Below are positions 16,627-25,101 of a DNA stretch of 64,000 nucleotides, piece after piece (position 1 is the first letter of the stretch; each line of letters opens with the position of its first letter). The DNA comes from DAIQNV01 sp038748775. GTDB taxonomy: Bacteria > Planctomycetota > Phycisphaerae > Phycisphaerales > UBA1924. The stretch covers positions 541,032 through 605,031 of the forward strand of contig JBCDIT010000001.1 of the NCBI GenBank assembly GCA_038748775.1, given 5' to 3'. Under the pieces are notes generated by a model. It saw only the letters and a program-made list of their open reading frames with translations, was not told where the DNA came from and ran no database searches. A program made the position numbers and the translations under genes.

Positions 16627-17748
16627 TCACTGGATCGGGTCGACGTCGCCCGGGCGTTCGAGTGCGTACATCGTTGGCTTGAGGTAGTTCACGCCCTCGT
16701 ACGTGAACACGCGTCCCGAGACGATCATCGCGGCCGCGTCGCCAAACAACTCGGCGGTCGCCTCCATCCGCTCCAACACTCGGCAGGGGATCACCGGCAT
16801 CGGGGGCGGCGGAGCGACTTCGCCGTCGGCCGCGCCCGGGCGATCGGTGTCGTTGTCGAACACGACCGTCCATCGCCCGTTGGGGGTCCGGTCGAGCCTG
16901 ACGCGGCGCTGCGTGAGGTACCGGCCCTCGGGCACCAGCCCGGGTTCACGCTCGGGGTTCAAGCGAGCGGCAGGATCGTTCCGGTCGAGTTGGCGGAAGC
17001 GGGCGTCGCTCGGGGTGGATTCGTCGTCCGAGGACGACGCCCTCCGCTCGCGGAGTTCGTTGATGATCTCGGCAACGCTCGGATCGAGCGGGACCGAAGC
17101 CCCGGTCGAGCCGGGTTCTGCATCGCCCTCCGGTTCGGCCCCCGGGTCAGCTCCCAAGTCGGCCGAAGCGGACGAGCCCAGCCCCTGATCGGAGGCTTCA
17201 GCGAGCACTTCACCGCCGCCTCGACGTGAGAACGCGCTGATCAGCAGGTGGTTCCGCTCGCGGTAGAGAAGGACCTCTCCCGAGACCACGAAGCGAGCGA
17301 GCGTCTCGCCCTCGGCGAGGCTCGCTTCGAGGCGTTCGAGCTGCGTGTTGGGCGCGAGGACCATCGGTCCCTCGCCCGGGAACGCCTGTTCTTCGCCCGG
17401 AATGAAGATCGCGATGCCGGCCGGCCCGAGGTAGACCGACCCGGCTCGCCTCGACAAAAACGTGCCCTCGGGTAGCGCCGCCGGTTCAGAAATATCGACG
17501 CCCATGCCTCGGAGAGCTTCGTCGATCGAGAACCCACCGGTGAGCCCTGGCCTCGGTGGTTCGGATGAGGGAGCGGGCGTTGGCAGCACAGGATCCGCGG
17601 CTGTTCCCCGAGACGGGAGAACCCGCTCGGCCTGCTCGATCGATTGCTGGGTGGCTCGTTTGGCGCGGTCGGACTCCCCGGAGGGCTGAGCGAGCCCAAT
17701 CGGTCCAGAAACGAGCAGAACGGCGAGCAAAGGGGTGGTCATCGGCAT
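16627..17748 (-). CDS. Secreted protein of unknown function
   Basis: 373 residues from ATG 17748 (an ATG two codons later is also possible). Signal peptide LLAVLLVSGPIGLAQ. I recognise no family. Two similar segments are visible: LAPNTQLERLEASLAEGETLARFVVSGEVLLYRERNHLLI and IPCRVLERMEATAELFGDAAAMIVSGRVFTYEGVNYLKP, i.e. a duplicated unit of the form 'LERLEA...F.VSG.V..Y...NYL', separated by an acidic, Ser/Gly/Pro-rich linker. In both the end looks like a small beta domain. Probably periplasmic or surface-located. Divergent from tRNA-Cys. Confidence 0.7.
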   Translation of the reverse strand: MPMTTPLLAVLLVSGPIGLAQPSGESDRAKRATQQSIEQAERVLPSRGTAADPVLPTPAPSSEPPRPGLTGGFSIDEALRGMGVDISEPAALPEGTFLSRRAGSVYLGPAGIAIFIPGEEQAFPGEGPMVLAPNTQLERLEASLAEGETLARFVVSGEVLLYRERNHLLISAFSRRGGGEVLAEASDQGLGSSASADLGADPGAEPEGDAEPGSTGASVPLDPSVAEIINELRERRASSSDDESTPSDARFRQLDRNDPAARLNPEREPGLVPEGRYLTQRRVRLDRTPNGRWTVVFDNDTDRPGAADGEVAPPPPMPVIPCRVLERMEATAELFGDAAAMIVSGRVFTYEGVNYLKPTMYALERPGDVDPIQ

Positions 17749-17861
17749 TCTCTTCGGCTCAGCGCCGCGAACCTCTTGCTTGATATGACCCCGGATCGGT
17801 TGACGAGGCACAGGCATGGACCGTAGCGTTGAGCCGCGCGCGCCGCTTGCGACGCGCTCAA

Positions 17862-17935
17862 GGCCGTGTGCCCGAGTGGTCTAAGGGGACGGATTGCAAA
17901 TCCGTTATTCGTGGGTTCGAATCCCACCGCGGCCT
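17862..17935 (+). tRNA. tRNA-Cys (anticodon GCA)
   Basis: Folds as a 74-nt cloverleaf: acceptor GGCCGTG/CGCGGCC, D-arm CCC/GGG with an enlarged loop, anticodon stem ACGGA/TCCGT with loop TTGCAAA (anticodon GCA), T-arm GTGGG-TTCGAAT-CCCAC, discriminator U, which is typical of tRNA-Cys. The 3' CCA is not encoded. Confidence 0.95.
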
Positions 17936-18096
17936 TTCCTTGATGCTTCCCCGTCCAACGGACGCCGTAGAAACCACCGGTATTGGTGGAGGCCCACGCG
18001 ATGGGACGCTCCTTTCGGCGGAAGACCTTCTCGCCATCAACCTGAGATCTCAAGTCCCGGTGAAGGCGGTCGATTCGCCGGCGCCAAAACGAAATT

Positions 18097-19515
18097 TCAT
18101 TCGGCGGGTTTGATCGCGTCTATCCCGCCCATGTACGACCGGACTGCCGGGGGCACTGTCACGCTCCCGTCGGCGTTCTGGTACATCTCGAGGATCGGGA
18201 TCAGGATCCGGGGGCTCGCCGCGACGGTGTTGTTGAGGCTGTGGCAGATCGTGGTGGCGCCCTTGCCGCCCGCCCCGCCCTCGCGGTACCGCATGTTGAG
18301 CCGGCGGCACTGGAAGTCGTAGAGCCGGCTGGCCGAGTGGGTCTCGCCGAAGTCACCGACCGGGCGGCCATCGGGGCTGTCGTCGCCGCGTCCGGGCATC
18401 CAGCACTCGACGTCGATCATGTCCGCGTTCTTGGGTCCGAGGTCACCCGAGCAGCACTGGAGCAGCCTGTGCGGGAGCCCAAGGTCCTTGAGCAGATCGA
18501 CGACGAACCCGATCATCTCTTGGTGGTAACGGCGGCTCTCGGCTTCGTCGGCCCTGCAGATCACGACCTGCTCGACCTTGTCGAACTGGTGGATGCGGTA
18601 CAGCCCGGCGGTGTCGCGCCCGGCGGCGCCGGCTTCGCGGCGGAAGCACGTGCTCACGGTGACGTACTTCAGTGGGAGATCGGCTTCGTCGAGAATCTCA
18701 TCCTGGTGGATCCCCATGAGCCCGACCTCGCCGGTGCCGGTGAGGTACGCGTCGTGCCCACCGCCGCGCTTCGACTCTTCGATGAGGTACGCCTGATCAC
18801 GCCCGTGCGGGAAGAACCCGGTGCCCTGCATAGCGCTTTCACGCACGATGACGGGCACGCTCATCGGGCTGAACCCGTTCTGATCGACCATCCGGTCGAA
18901 GGCGTATCGGAGCACCGCCTGGTGGAGACGCATCCCCGCCCCGGTCAGCACGTAACTCCTCGTGCCGGCCACCTTGACGCCTCTCGGGAAATCGACCAAC
19001 CCAAGGCTTTCGCACAGCTCAAGGTGTGTCTTTGGGGCAAACCCCCGGTTCTGCTCGAAGGTCTGAGCCCAATCCCAGCCTTCGGGGCCCCAGCGGCTGA
19101 TCTCGACGTTGTGCTCGCTCCCGTCTCCGTCCGGGACGTCGTTGTCCGGCGGCTGGGGGATCTCCAGAAGCAGCGCCTCCAGCTCCGGGCTGAGCTCCTG
19201 GGCCTTTGCTTCGAGGGCTTGGATCTGCTCCTTGAGCGCCGCAGGACCGGCCTTGACCTGCTCGATTTCGGCTTCGATCGCCGCTCTTTCGTCGCCCTCG
19301 GCCTTCTTGAGCCGGCCCATGAGTTGGCCGATTTTCGGGCCGGTCTGCTTGGCGAGCTTGTTCTGCTCAGCCTTCAACGACTCTTGCTCCTGCTGCACGC
19401 CACGCCGCTCGGCGTCGAGGGCCACGGCTCGGTCGATATCAACCGACATCCGCTTGCGGGCGACGCCGCGTTTGTAGTGGTCCGGGTCTTCTCGGAGGCG
19501 TTTGGGATCGATCAT
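18097..19515 (-). CDS. serS: Seryl-tRNA synthetase
   Basis: 472 residues. Class II synthetase that charges tRNA-Ser. N-terminal coiled-coil arm (about 25-110, rich in heptads: QQEQESLKAEQNKLAKQTG...), then the catalytic domain with TGAGMRLHQAVLRYAF, LTGTGEVGLMGIHQDEIL, motif 2 VSTCFRREAGAAGRDTAGLYRIHQFDKVE, and motif 3 region SLNNTVAASPRILIPILE in place of the commoner NGSGLAVGR. ATG at 19515 follows TACACT by 6 nt, so it is probably leaderless; longer upstream frame is rejected. Converges on tRNA-Cys. Confidence 0.97.
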   Translation of the reverse strand: MIDPKRLREDPDHYKRGVARKRMSVDIDRAVALDAERRGVQQEQESLKAEQNKLAKQTGPKIGQLMGRLKKAEGDERAAIEAEIEQVKAGPAALKEQIQALEAKAQELSPELEALLLEIPQPPDNDVPDGDGSEHNVEISRWGPEGWDWAQTFEQNRGFAPKTHLELCESLGLVDFPRGVKVAGTRSYVLTGAGMRLHQAVLRYAFDRMVDQNGFSPMSVPVIVRESAMQGTGFFPHGRDQAYLIEESKRGGGHDAYLTGTGEVGLMGIHQDEILDEADLPLKYVTVSTCFRREAGAAGRDTAGLYRIHQFDKVEQVVICRADEAESRRYHQEMIGFVVDLLKDLGLPHRLLQCCSGDLGPKNADMIDVECWMPGRGDDSPDGRPVGDFGETHSASRLYDFQCRRLNMRYREGGAGGKGATTICHSLNNTVAASPRILIPILEMYQNADGSVTVPPAVRSYMGGIDAIKPAE

Positions 19516-19521
19516 GCGCGG

Positions 19522-19527
19522 AGTGTA
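19522..19527 (-). promoter_or_regulatory. Putative -10 element (TACACT), leaderless serS
   Basis: TACACT on the minus strand, 6 nt before the serS ATG, with no ribosome binding site. Confidence 0.45.
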
Positions 19528-19635
19528 GAGACACATCGCAACCAAGCCAGCACTTACCGGTTCACACCCCGGGGTCCCTACAGTATCCTGAACGGACGTG
19601 AATCCGTGTGAGTGAGTCCCGGGGCGTAGACCACG

Positions 19636-21297
19636 ATGCCGCAGTTGCAGTTGAAACTCGCCGATGGCCGAGGCCGACCGATCCGACTCACGACCGAGCC
19701 GATCACGGTCGGGCGTCACCCCGACAACCGGCTTCGGATCAAAGACGACATGTCGTCACGCCACCACTGCGTGATCGAGCCGGCCCCGGACGTCGGCGCG
19801 GATTCGTTCCGGCTCCGCGATCTCAACTCGCGCAACGGGACCAAGCTCAACGGGATGAAGGTCACCGAGTCGATCCTGTCGCCCGGGGACGTGATCGGCA
19901 TCGGCGCGCTCGAGTTCTGCGTCGAGGTCCGCGGCGCCGAGGCCAAGGGCCAGCTCTCCGCCCGCCGCGCCAACGGCAAGGGCCGCAACGGCTCGGTCGA
20001 TATGGAAGAAGCGGCCGCGAACCGCGCGTGGATGACCGAACTCCAGGACATCCTCGAAGCGTTCGCTGGTCGGGGAACGAACGACGAGAACCCGGTGCTC
20101 ATCGATGCCCGGGGCCAGGACACCAAGGCCATCGCCGGCTCGGGTGAGGGGCCCCGGTGTATCCGCGACCTGCTCCGCGTGGCGAGCCGCACCGAAGCCA
20201 CCGACATCCACGTCGAACCGAAGACCGACGCCACGCACATCCGCATGCGCGTCGACGGGCAAATGGTCTGGATCACCGAGGTGCCCAAGAAGGTCGCCGA
20301 GCTTTCGGCGGGCGTGCTCAAGACCGCGTGCCACATGCAGGCCGCGGCTCGCGACGCGATCCAGGAAGGCCACTTCTCGTGCCGTTTCCCGACCCGGCGC
20401 GTCGAGTACCGCGTGAGCTTCACGCCCAGCGTTCACGGCCAGAAGCTCGTCGTGCGTGTGCTCGATCAGAAGGGCGTGCCGACGTCGATCGAGGACCTGG
20501 GCCTCGTGCCCTACATGACCGACAAGATCAAGCAGATCACCAACCTCGACGCCGGCATGTTCTTGGTCTGCGGCCCCACCGGCTCGGGCAAAACAACCAC
20601 GCTCTACAACTGTCTCCGAGAGATCGACCGCGACGCCCGCAACGTCGTCACGATCGAAGACCCGGTCGAGTACCAGATCGATGGCGTCACACAGATGCCG
20701 ATCGATTCGGATCGTGGCAACACGTTCGGCTCGATGCTCCGGTCGGTCTTGCGTCAAGACCCCGACGTCATCCTCGTGGGTGAGATCCGTGACGACGAGA
20801 CCGCGCGCGTGGGCATGCAGGCCGCGATGACCGGCCACCTGGTCTTCTCGACCGTCCACGCCAAGGACACCGTCGCCGCGGTCTTCCGCCTGCTCGACCT
20901 GCGCGTCGAGCCCTACCTCGTCGCCAACTCGTTGAGCCTGGTGCTCGCCCAGCGACTGGTCCGGGCGCTTTGCCAAACGTGCAAGAGCGAGGTCCCCGCC
21001 AGCCCGGGTCTGGTATCGCGCATGGGTCGTTACGGCCGCGGCGTGACGAAGACCATGACCCCCATGGGCTGCAAGAACTGCCTGAAGACCGGCTACCGAG
21101 GGCGGCACGCCCTTTTCGAGTTGCTCGATGTCACCGACGAGCTTCGCGACGTGATCCTCTCGAACCCCAACATCGCGGAGATGAAGAAGATCATCAACGA
21201 GGGCCAGTTCACAACCCTGGCCGAGTTTGGCTGGAAGCTTGTCGCCGAGGGCACGACCTCGATCGAAGAGGTTGACCGCGTCGCCGGCGGGAAGTGA
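19636..21297 (+). CDS. FHA domain-PilB/GspE-type secretion ATPase fusion
   Basis: 553 residues. N-terminal FHA domain (about 1-98: TVGRHPDNRLRI, MSSRHHCVIE, DLNSRNGTKLNG, phosphothreonine binding), a linker, then a GspE/PilB/PulE core: DIHVEP (190-195), Walker A CGPTGSGKTTT (313-320), Asp box TIEDPVEYQI, Walker B LRQDPDVILVGEIRDDETA, His box TGHLVFSTVHAKD, and a four-Cys zinc motif (CQTCKSE ... GCKNCLKTGYRGR). The usual N-terminal GspE domain is replaced by FHA, suggesting control by Ser/Thr phosphorylation. It probably powers pilus or type II pseudopilus assembly. No secretin or pilC gene is adjacent. Confidence 0.9.
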   Translation: MPQLQLKLADGRGRPIRLTTEPITVGRHPDNRLRIKDDMSSRHHCVIEPAPDVGADSFRLRDLNSRNGTKLNGMKVTESILSPGDVIGIGALEFCVEVRGAEAKGQLSARRANGKGRNGSVDMEEAAANRAWMTELQDILEAFAGRGTNDENPVLIDARGQDTKAIAGSGEGPRCIRDLLRVASRTEATDIHVEPKTDATHIRMRVDGQMVWITEVPKKVAELSAGVLKTACHMQAAARDAIQEGHFSCRFPTRRVEYRVSFTPSVHGQKLVVRVLDQKGVPTSIEDLGLVPYMTDKIKQITNLDAGMFLVCGPTGSGKTTTLYNCLREIDRDARNVVTIEDPVEYQIDGVTQMPIDSDRGNTFGSMLRSVLRQDPDVILVGEIRDDETARVGMQAAMTGHLVFSTVHAKDTVAAVFRLLDLRVEPYLVANSLSLVLAQRLVRALCQTCKSEVPASPGLVSRMGRYGRGVTKTMTPMGCKNCLKTGYRGRHALFELLDVTDELRDVILSNPNIAEMKKIINEGQFTTLAEFGWKLVAEGTTSIEEVDRVAGGK

Positions 21298-21367
21298 CGG
21301 ATTCAGCGCTCGGCCATCGGGGCGATGCCCCTGATCGCCGCTGGCCGGCCCCCGATCCTCTCCGAGT

Positions 21368-21844
21368 TCAGATCCCGCAGCTCATCCGGCCCGTTTTCTC
21401 GAAGTAGCGCTGGTGGTACTCCTCGGCGCGATGGAACGGGCCGGCCGCGACAATCTCGGTGACGACGGGCTTGTTCCATTTCCCGCTCGCGTCCTCGCTG
21501 GCTTTGGCCTGCTCCGACGCTTCGCGCTGGGCCTCGGTCGAGTAGAAGATCGCGCTGCGGTACTGGGTGCCGATGTCCGGCCCCTGGCGGTTGAGTTCGG
21601 TCGGCTTGTGGCAGCCGAAGAATGTCTCGAGCAGCTTCTCGAAGCTCACCCGGCTCGGGTCGAACTCGACGTGTACGACCTCCGCGTGCCCGGTCGCGCC
21701 GGAGCAGACCTGCTCGTAGCTCGGATCATCGGTGGAGCCCCCGGAGTACCCACAGACCGCGTCGAGCACCCCTGGGACCTGCCTGAAGGCGTGCTCAACG
21801 CCCCAGAAGCACCCTGCCCCGAACATCACCGATTCTGTCGCCAT
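21368..21844 (-). CDS. msrA: Peptide methionine sulfoxide reductase A
   Basis: 158 residues. Reduces methionine-S-sulfoxide in proteins. Catalytic motif FGAGCFWG (Cys12) near the N-terminus, then GYSGGSTDDPSYEQVCSGATGHAEVV, FFGCHKPTELNRQGPDIGTQYRS, and EEYHQRYFEKT with a C-terminal Cys (MSCGI) that can act as the resolving residue. The ATG at 21844 is preceded by GAGGAG; an upstream extension is not conserved. Stands alone between the FHA-ATPase gene (convergent) and a nitrilase gene on the same strand. Confidence 0.96.
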   Translation of the reverse strand: MATESVMFGAGCFWGVEHAFRQVPGVLDAVCGYSGGSTDDPSYEQVCSGATGHAEVVHVEFDPSRVSFEKLLETFFGCHKPTELNRQGPDIGTQYRSAIFYSTEAQREASEQAKASEDASGKWNKPVVTEIVAAGPFHRAEEYHQRYFEKTGRMSCGI

Positions 21845-21923
21845 CGCCAAGCTCCTCTGATCAGCTCTTAGACAACCCCGTCGGCTCACCGGATCTTCCC
21901 ATCACACTCACCATCCGCCGCCG

Positions 21924-22733
21924 TCAGCCCGACCCGACGGCAGGGCCGATGAGCTTGATGTCCTTCCACACCGGGAACTTCTCCCGCCACTCGCGGAGGG
22001 CCTCGCCAGGCACTTCGACGCTCAGGACGCCCTCTTCGGCGCCCAGTTCCCCGAGCACTTCGCCCACGTGGTCGATGGCGATGCTGCCGCCCGGATAGGA
22101 CACCTTGGGGTCCGAACCGACGCGGTTGACCGAGAGCACGACGGCTTGGTTCTCGATCGCCCTCGCGATGGACAACGCCCGCCAGTGACCCACTCGGGGC
22201 GAGGGCCAGTTGGCCCCGATCGCGAAGACCTCCGCCCCCGCCAGCAGCCCGACGCGGAACAATTCCGGAAACCGCAGGTCGTAGCACACAGCCGGGCACA
22301 CGCTCAGTTCGTCGGCCTCGCGCTTCCAGGCGTACGTAATGACCTCATCACCACCCTGGAACGAGCCGCTTTCTCCGCTGATCGAGAACGGGTGGACCTT
22401 GGCGTACTCGGCCACCAACCGACCACCGGGCCCGAAGACCGTCGCGTGGTTTCGGGCGAGGGCGCAGCTGTCGCCCACGCATGCACGCACGGTTCGGCCT
22501 CCTTGAACGAGGCACCCCAAATCGTCGGCAAGATTCGCGAGGTACGACGCGGTTGCCCCGTCTCGATCGGCCGTGCGATCGGTGTTAAAGCTGAATCCGG
22601 TGTCGAATAATTCGGGAAGAACCACGAGGTCGTGCTCGCCGATATCACGCGACGAGAGGAGGCGGTCGACGCGCCGGAAGTTCTCCGCTGGGTCTTCCCA
22701 CGCGATGTCGAGTTGCACCAAGTGAGCACGCAC
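21924..22733 (-). CDS. Carbon-nitrogen hydrolase (nitrilase superfamily)
   Basis: 269 residues from GTG 22733. Catalytic triad visible: Glu41 (VVLPELFDTGFSF), Lys112 (AEYAKVHPFSISGE), Cys150 (PAVCYDLRFPELFR). The DTGF and HPFS patterns resemble omega-amidase/YafV-type amidases that deaminate alpha-ketoglutaramate or ketosuccinamate, a repair reaction. Cytosolic. The GTG is chosen because it aligns with family N-termini and has TAGCGT 5 nt upstream; the longer frame would overlap maf in antisense and add a spurious hydrophobic stretch. Divergent from maf. Confidence 0.87.
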   Translation of the reverse strand: MRAHLVQLDIAWEDPAENFRRVDRLLSSRDIGEHDLVVLPELFDTGFSFNTDRTADRDGATASYLANLADDLGCLVQGGRTVRACVGDSCALARNHATVFGPGGRLVAEYAKVHPFSISGESGSFQGGDEVITYAWKREADELSVCPAVCYDLRFPELFRVGLLAGAEVFAIGANWPSPRVGHWRALSIARAIENQAVVLSVNRVGSDPKVSYPGGSIAIDHVGEVLGELGAEEGVLSVEVPGEALREWREKFPVWKDIKLIGPAVGSG

Positions 22734-22738
22734 GAAGT

Positions 22739-22744
22739 ACGCTA
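22739..22744 (-). promoter_or_regulatory. Putative -10 element (TAGCGT), nitrilase gene
   Basis: TAGCGT on the minus strand, 5 nt before the GTG at 22733; fits the TANNNT pattern of other starts. Confidence 0.35.
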
Positions 22745-22786
22745 GCGCTCCACGAAAGCCGACGAAGCCAATAACACCCATACAGC

Positions 22787-23428
22787 ATGCCAAGCCCGCC
22801 ACCAACAGCCGAACGCCGACCACAGCTCGTCCTCGCGAGCAGTTCTCCGCGGCGACGTGCTCTATTGGTCGACGCCGGGCTCGACCCACTTGTGATCCAC
22901 CCGGGCATCGAAGACGGAGACCTGCGCGCGGGCGACGTCACTCCGAGCGAATGGACCGCGGCCCTCGCGTACCTCAAGGCCGCGGCCGGTGCCGAGGTAT
23001 GGACCACTGGACCCGACCACGCCCGCCGCGTGTACGTGTTGGGCGCCGACACGCTTTGCGTCCAAGATGGGCGTTTGATCGGGAAGCCCCGAGACGCGTC
23101 TCACGCTCGAGAGATCATCGAGGGGTTCGTCGACACCACTCACGAAGTGATCACAGGCGTCGCGCTGATCGACTCGGAAACACGCGAGCGATCGATATTC
23201 AGCCAATCGGCGTCGGTCGCCTGGGGGCCCGTCGAACGCTCGATGATCGACAGGTACATCGAGGACGGAGGCTGGCGAGGCAAAGCGGGCGCGTACAACC
23301 TCACCGAGCGGGTCGAGGCGGGCTGGCCGATCGTGGTCCAGGGCGATCCGAACACCGTCGTTGGCCTCCCGGTCGAAGACGTGACCCGACAACTGCTCAG
23401 ACTCGTGCTGGCGCCTTCGGCGGCCTAG
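22787..23428 (+). CDS. Maf-family nucleotide pyrophosphatase
   Basis: 213 residues. Housekeeping hydrolase of non-canonical or modified NTPs (dTTP/UTP or m7GTP type). Motifs in order: LVLASSSPRRRALLVDAGL (15-33), the catalytic VLGADTLCVQDGRLIGKPRD, ITGVALIDSETRE, and WRGKAGAYNLTERVEAG near the C-terminus, where most Maf proteins have G-AGAYGIQG. The stretch ASEKAR is altered to TPSEWTAALAYLKA, so subclass cannot be assigned. No clear ribosome binding site; divergent from the nitrilase. The repeat copy B begins right after its stop. Confidence 0.9.
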   Translation: MPSPPPTAERRPQLVLASSSPRRRALLVDAGLDPLVIHPGIEDGDLRAGDVTPSEWTAALAYLKAAAGAEVWTTGPDHARRVYVLGADTLCVQDGRLIGKPRDASHAREIIEGFVDTTHEVITGVALIDSETRERSIFSQSASVAWGPVERSMIDRYIEDGGWRGKAGAYNLTERVEAGWPIVVQGDPNTVVGLPVEDVTRQLLRLVLAPSAA

Positions 23429-23494
23429 AGCAAGATTGATCGCTCCGTAGCGGCCTCCGGCCGCACGCTCGCTTGCGGAATCCGCGCCGGGATC
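23429..23494 (+). repeat. Intergenic REP-like repeat, copy B
   Basis: Begins directly after the maf stop, in the same position relative to its gene as copy A after nuoH. The core is a perfect hairpin GCGGCC-TCC-GGCCGC (23450-23464). Confidence 0.6.
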
Positions 23495-23558
23495 TATTCG
23501 GCGGGCTTCTGCTCGAGAAAACTGAATTCGTGTCGCTACACGTTCAGTGAAGAGGCTC

Positions 23559-23564
23559 TAGCCT
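23559..23564 (+). promoter_or_regulatory. Putative -10 element (TAGCCT), membrane protein-lpxK operon
   Basis: TAGCCT 5 nt before the GTG at 23570; no ribosome binding site. Confidence 0.35.
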
Positions 23565-23569
23565 TTCGT

Positions 23570-24028
23570 GTGGGTACCCCGGTCCTTCCGATCTGGCTGA
23601 CGGCGCCGCTCGGCGCTGCGCTCATGCTGCTTGTCGCTGGGCATGTCATCGCGATGCATCGCGGGCGCGACGTGATGCAGCCGAGCCGGCGGCGGATCAG
23701 GACCACCAACGGAGTCGTCGCGCTGCTGCTCACACCGCTGCTCGTCTACGCGTTCTCGATCGTGACGCCCGCGCAGCAACGCCCGTTCATTTTCGCGTGG
23801 CTCACCTCGATGGCGCTGCTCGGGATCACGCTCCTGCTGGCCGCGATCGACATGTTCAACAACGCCCGCTTGGGCAACGAGGCAAGGGTCAAGATGCGCG
23901 AAGAGCTCGAGGAACTCAAGGCACGCACAAGGGCCCTGCTCGACGAACAGACCGCCCACAACCCGCCCCTTAAGCTCACCGGCGACGAGCCCGAACGACC
24001 GCACGACCAGCGCGAGGACCGGTCGTGA
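23570..24028 (+). CDS. Small membrane protein with C-terminal coiled coil
   Basis: 152 residues, GTG start. Three hydrophobic helices (about 6-26, 47-66, 76-94: LTAPLGAALMLLVAGHVIAMH, GVVALLLTPLLVYAFSIVT, FAWLTSMALLGITLLLAAIDMF) and a charged C-terminal helix (EARVKMREELEELKARTRALLDEQ) that looks like a coiled coil in the cytosol. Family not recognised. Its stop overlaps the lpxK GTG (GTGA), so the two are translationally coupled; a role in the cell envelope is likely but unproven. Confidence 0.75.
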   Translation: MGTPVLPIWLTAPLGAALMLLVAGHVIAMHRGRDVMQPSRRRIRTTNGVVALLLTPLLVYAFSIVTPAQQRPFIFAWLTSMALLGITLLLAAIDMFNNARLGNEARVKMREELEELKARTRALLDEQTAHNPPLKLTGDEPERPHDQREDRS

Positions 24029-25095
24029 CGTCGCCCCTGCCCGCCCCCCTCCGCCCGCTCGCGCCGGCGCTCGAAGCGCTGTACCGCGTCGGGCTCGGGC
24101 ACCGCACGCGCGCGTTCGATCGGGGCAAGGGCGTCGTCACGATCGATCGACCGGTGATCTCGGTCGGGAACCTCTCGGTCGGGGGGACCGGCAAATCGCC
24201 GACCGTCGCGTTCCTCGTTCAGGCCCTTTCCGACGCTGGGCACACCCCCGCCATCGCGATGCGCGGCTACCGCGCCTCGAACGGCCTCAGCGACGAAGCC
24301 GATGCGTACACGCGTGCATTCCCCGAGATCCCCGTCATCGCCCAGGCCGACCGTCTGCTGGGCCTGCTCCAGCACTTCGGGTCCGAGCGGGGTGAGCGCA
24401 CCGACGTGGTCGTATTGGACGACGGGTTTCAGCACCGACGCATCGCGCGCCAGCTCGACATCGTGCTCATCGACGCCACGCGCTCCCCCTTCAACGACCG
24501 GCTCCTGCCCGCAGGCTATCTCAGGGAACCACCCTCGACGCTCGCGAGAGCCACGTGTGTCGTGCTCACACACTGCGATCGGGTTGATGCCAGCACACGG
24601 AACGCATTAGCGAGCAGGGCACTGGACGCCGGCGCTCCGGTCATCGCACGGTCACGGCACGCCTGGAGCGCCCTCGACGTGTTCTCAGCGAACGACGATG
24701 AGAGCCACCCCACCGATTGGCTGAAGGGTCGCCGGCTCGCGGTCGTCACGGCCATCGGCAAGCCCGACTCGGTCATCCAAACCGCGACCGCCGCGGCGGG
24801 CGCCCCGCCATCAGCCGTCCTGAATCTCAAAGACCACGACCCGTATGCCCCGGGCACGCTGGCCAAAATCGAGCGGCTCATCACCGATCACTCCGCGGAC
24901 ACGCTCCTGGTGACCGACAAAGACTGGTCGAAACTCCGAGCACGAAATCCCGAGCGATTCGGGGTGCCGATCGCCCGACCACGGCTGGGCCTGGGCTTTC
25001 TCGAAGGCGAAGATCGCCTCCGGGGGCTCATAGCCGAAGCCGCGGCGCGAGATCCCGACGACGGACCGATCATCCTCGACGGCCCCATACACTGA
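24025..25095 (+). CDS. lpxK: Tetraacyldisaccharide 4'-kinase
   Basis: 356 residues. Phosphorylates the lipid A precursor at the 4' position on the inner membrane. Seen: RPVISVGNLSVGGTGKSPTVAFL (P-loop, about 46-62), AIAMRGYRASNGLSDEA, DVVVLDDGFQHRRIARQLDIVLIDATRSPFNDRLLPAGYLREPPSTL, and the C-terminal VTDKDWSKL. The GTG start overlaps the upstream membrane-protein stop. Presence of lpxK with hldE directly after indicates lipopolysaccharide with a heptose core, as known for several planctomycetes. Confidence 0.95.
   Translation: MTSPLPAPLRPLAPALEALYRVGLGHRTRAFDRGKGVVTIDRPVISVGNLSVGGTGKSPTVAFLVQALSDAGHTPAIAMRGYRASNGLSDEADAYTRAFPEIPVIAQADRLLGLLQHFGSERGERTDVVVLDDGFQHRRIARQLDIVLIDATRSPFNDRLLPAGYLREPPSTLARATCVVLTHCDRVDASTRNALASRALDAGAPVIARSRHAWSALDVFSANDDESHPTDWLKGRRLAVVTAIGKPDSVIQTATAAAGAPPSAVLNLKDHDPYAPGTLAKIERLITDHSADTLLVTDKDWSKLRARNPERFGVPIARPRLGLGFLEGEDRLRGLIAEAAARDPDDGPIILDGPIH
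25088..25093 (+). promoter_or_regulatory. Putative -10 element (TACACT) for hldE, inside the lpxK end
   Basis: TACACT overlaps the last codons and stop of lpxK and lies 8 nt before the hldE ATG. It may give hldE an extra leaderless message. Confidence 0.4.
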
Positions 25096-25101
25096 CCCCA
25101 C

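Noticed and set aside
17974..17989. Small hairpin CCACC/GGTGG between tRNA-Cys and serS
   Set aside because: Only 5 bp stem; too weak to call a terminator.
18241..19611. Plus-strand open frame of 456 codons
   Set aside because: Antisense to serS; no recognisable motif.
19756..21108. Minus-strand open frame of 450 codons
   Set aside because: Antisense to the FHA-PilB gene; His/Val/Asp-rich noise.
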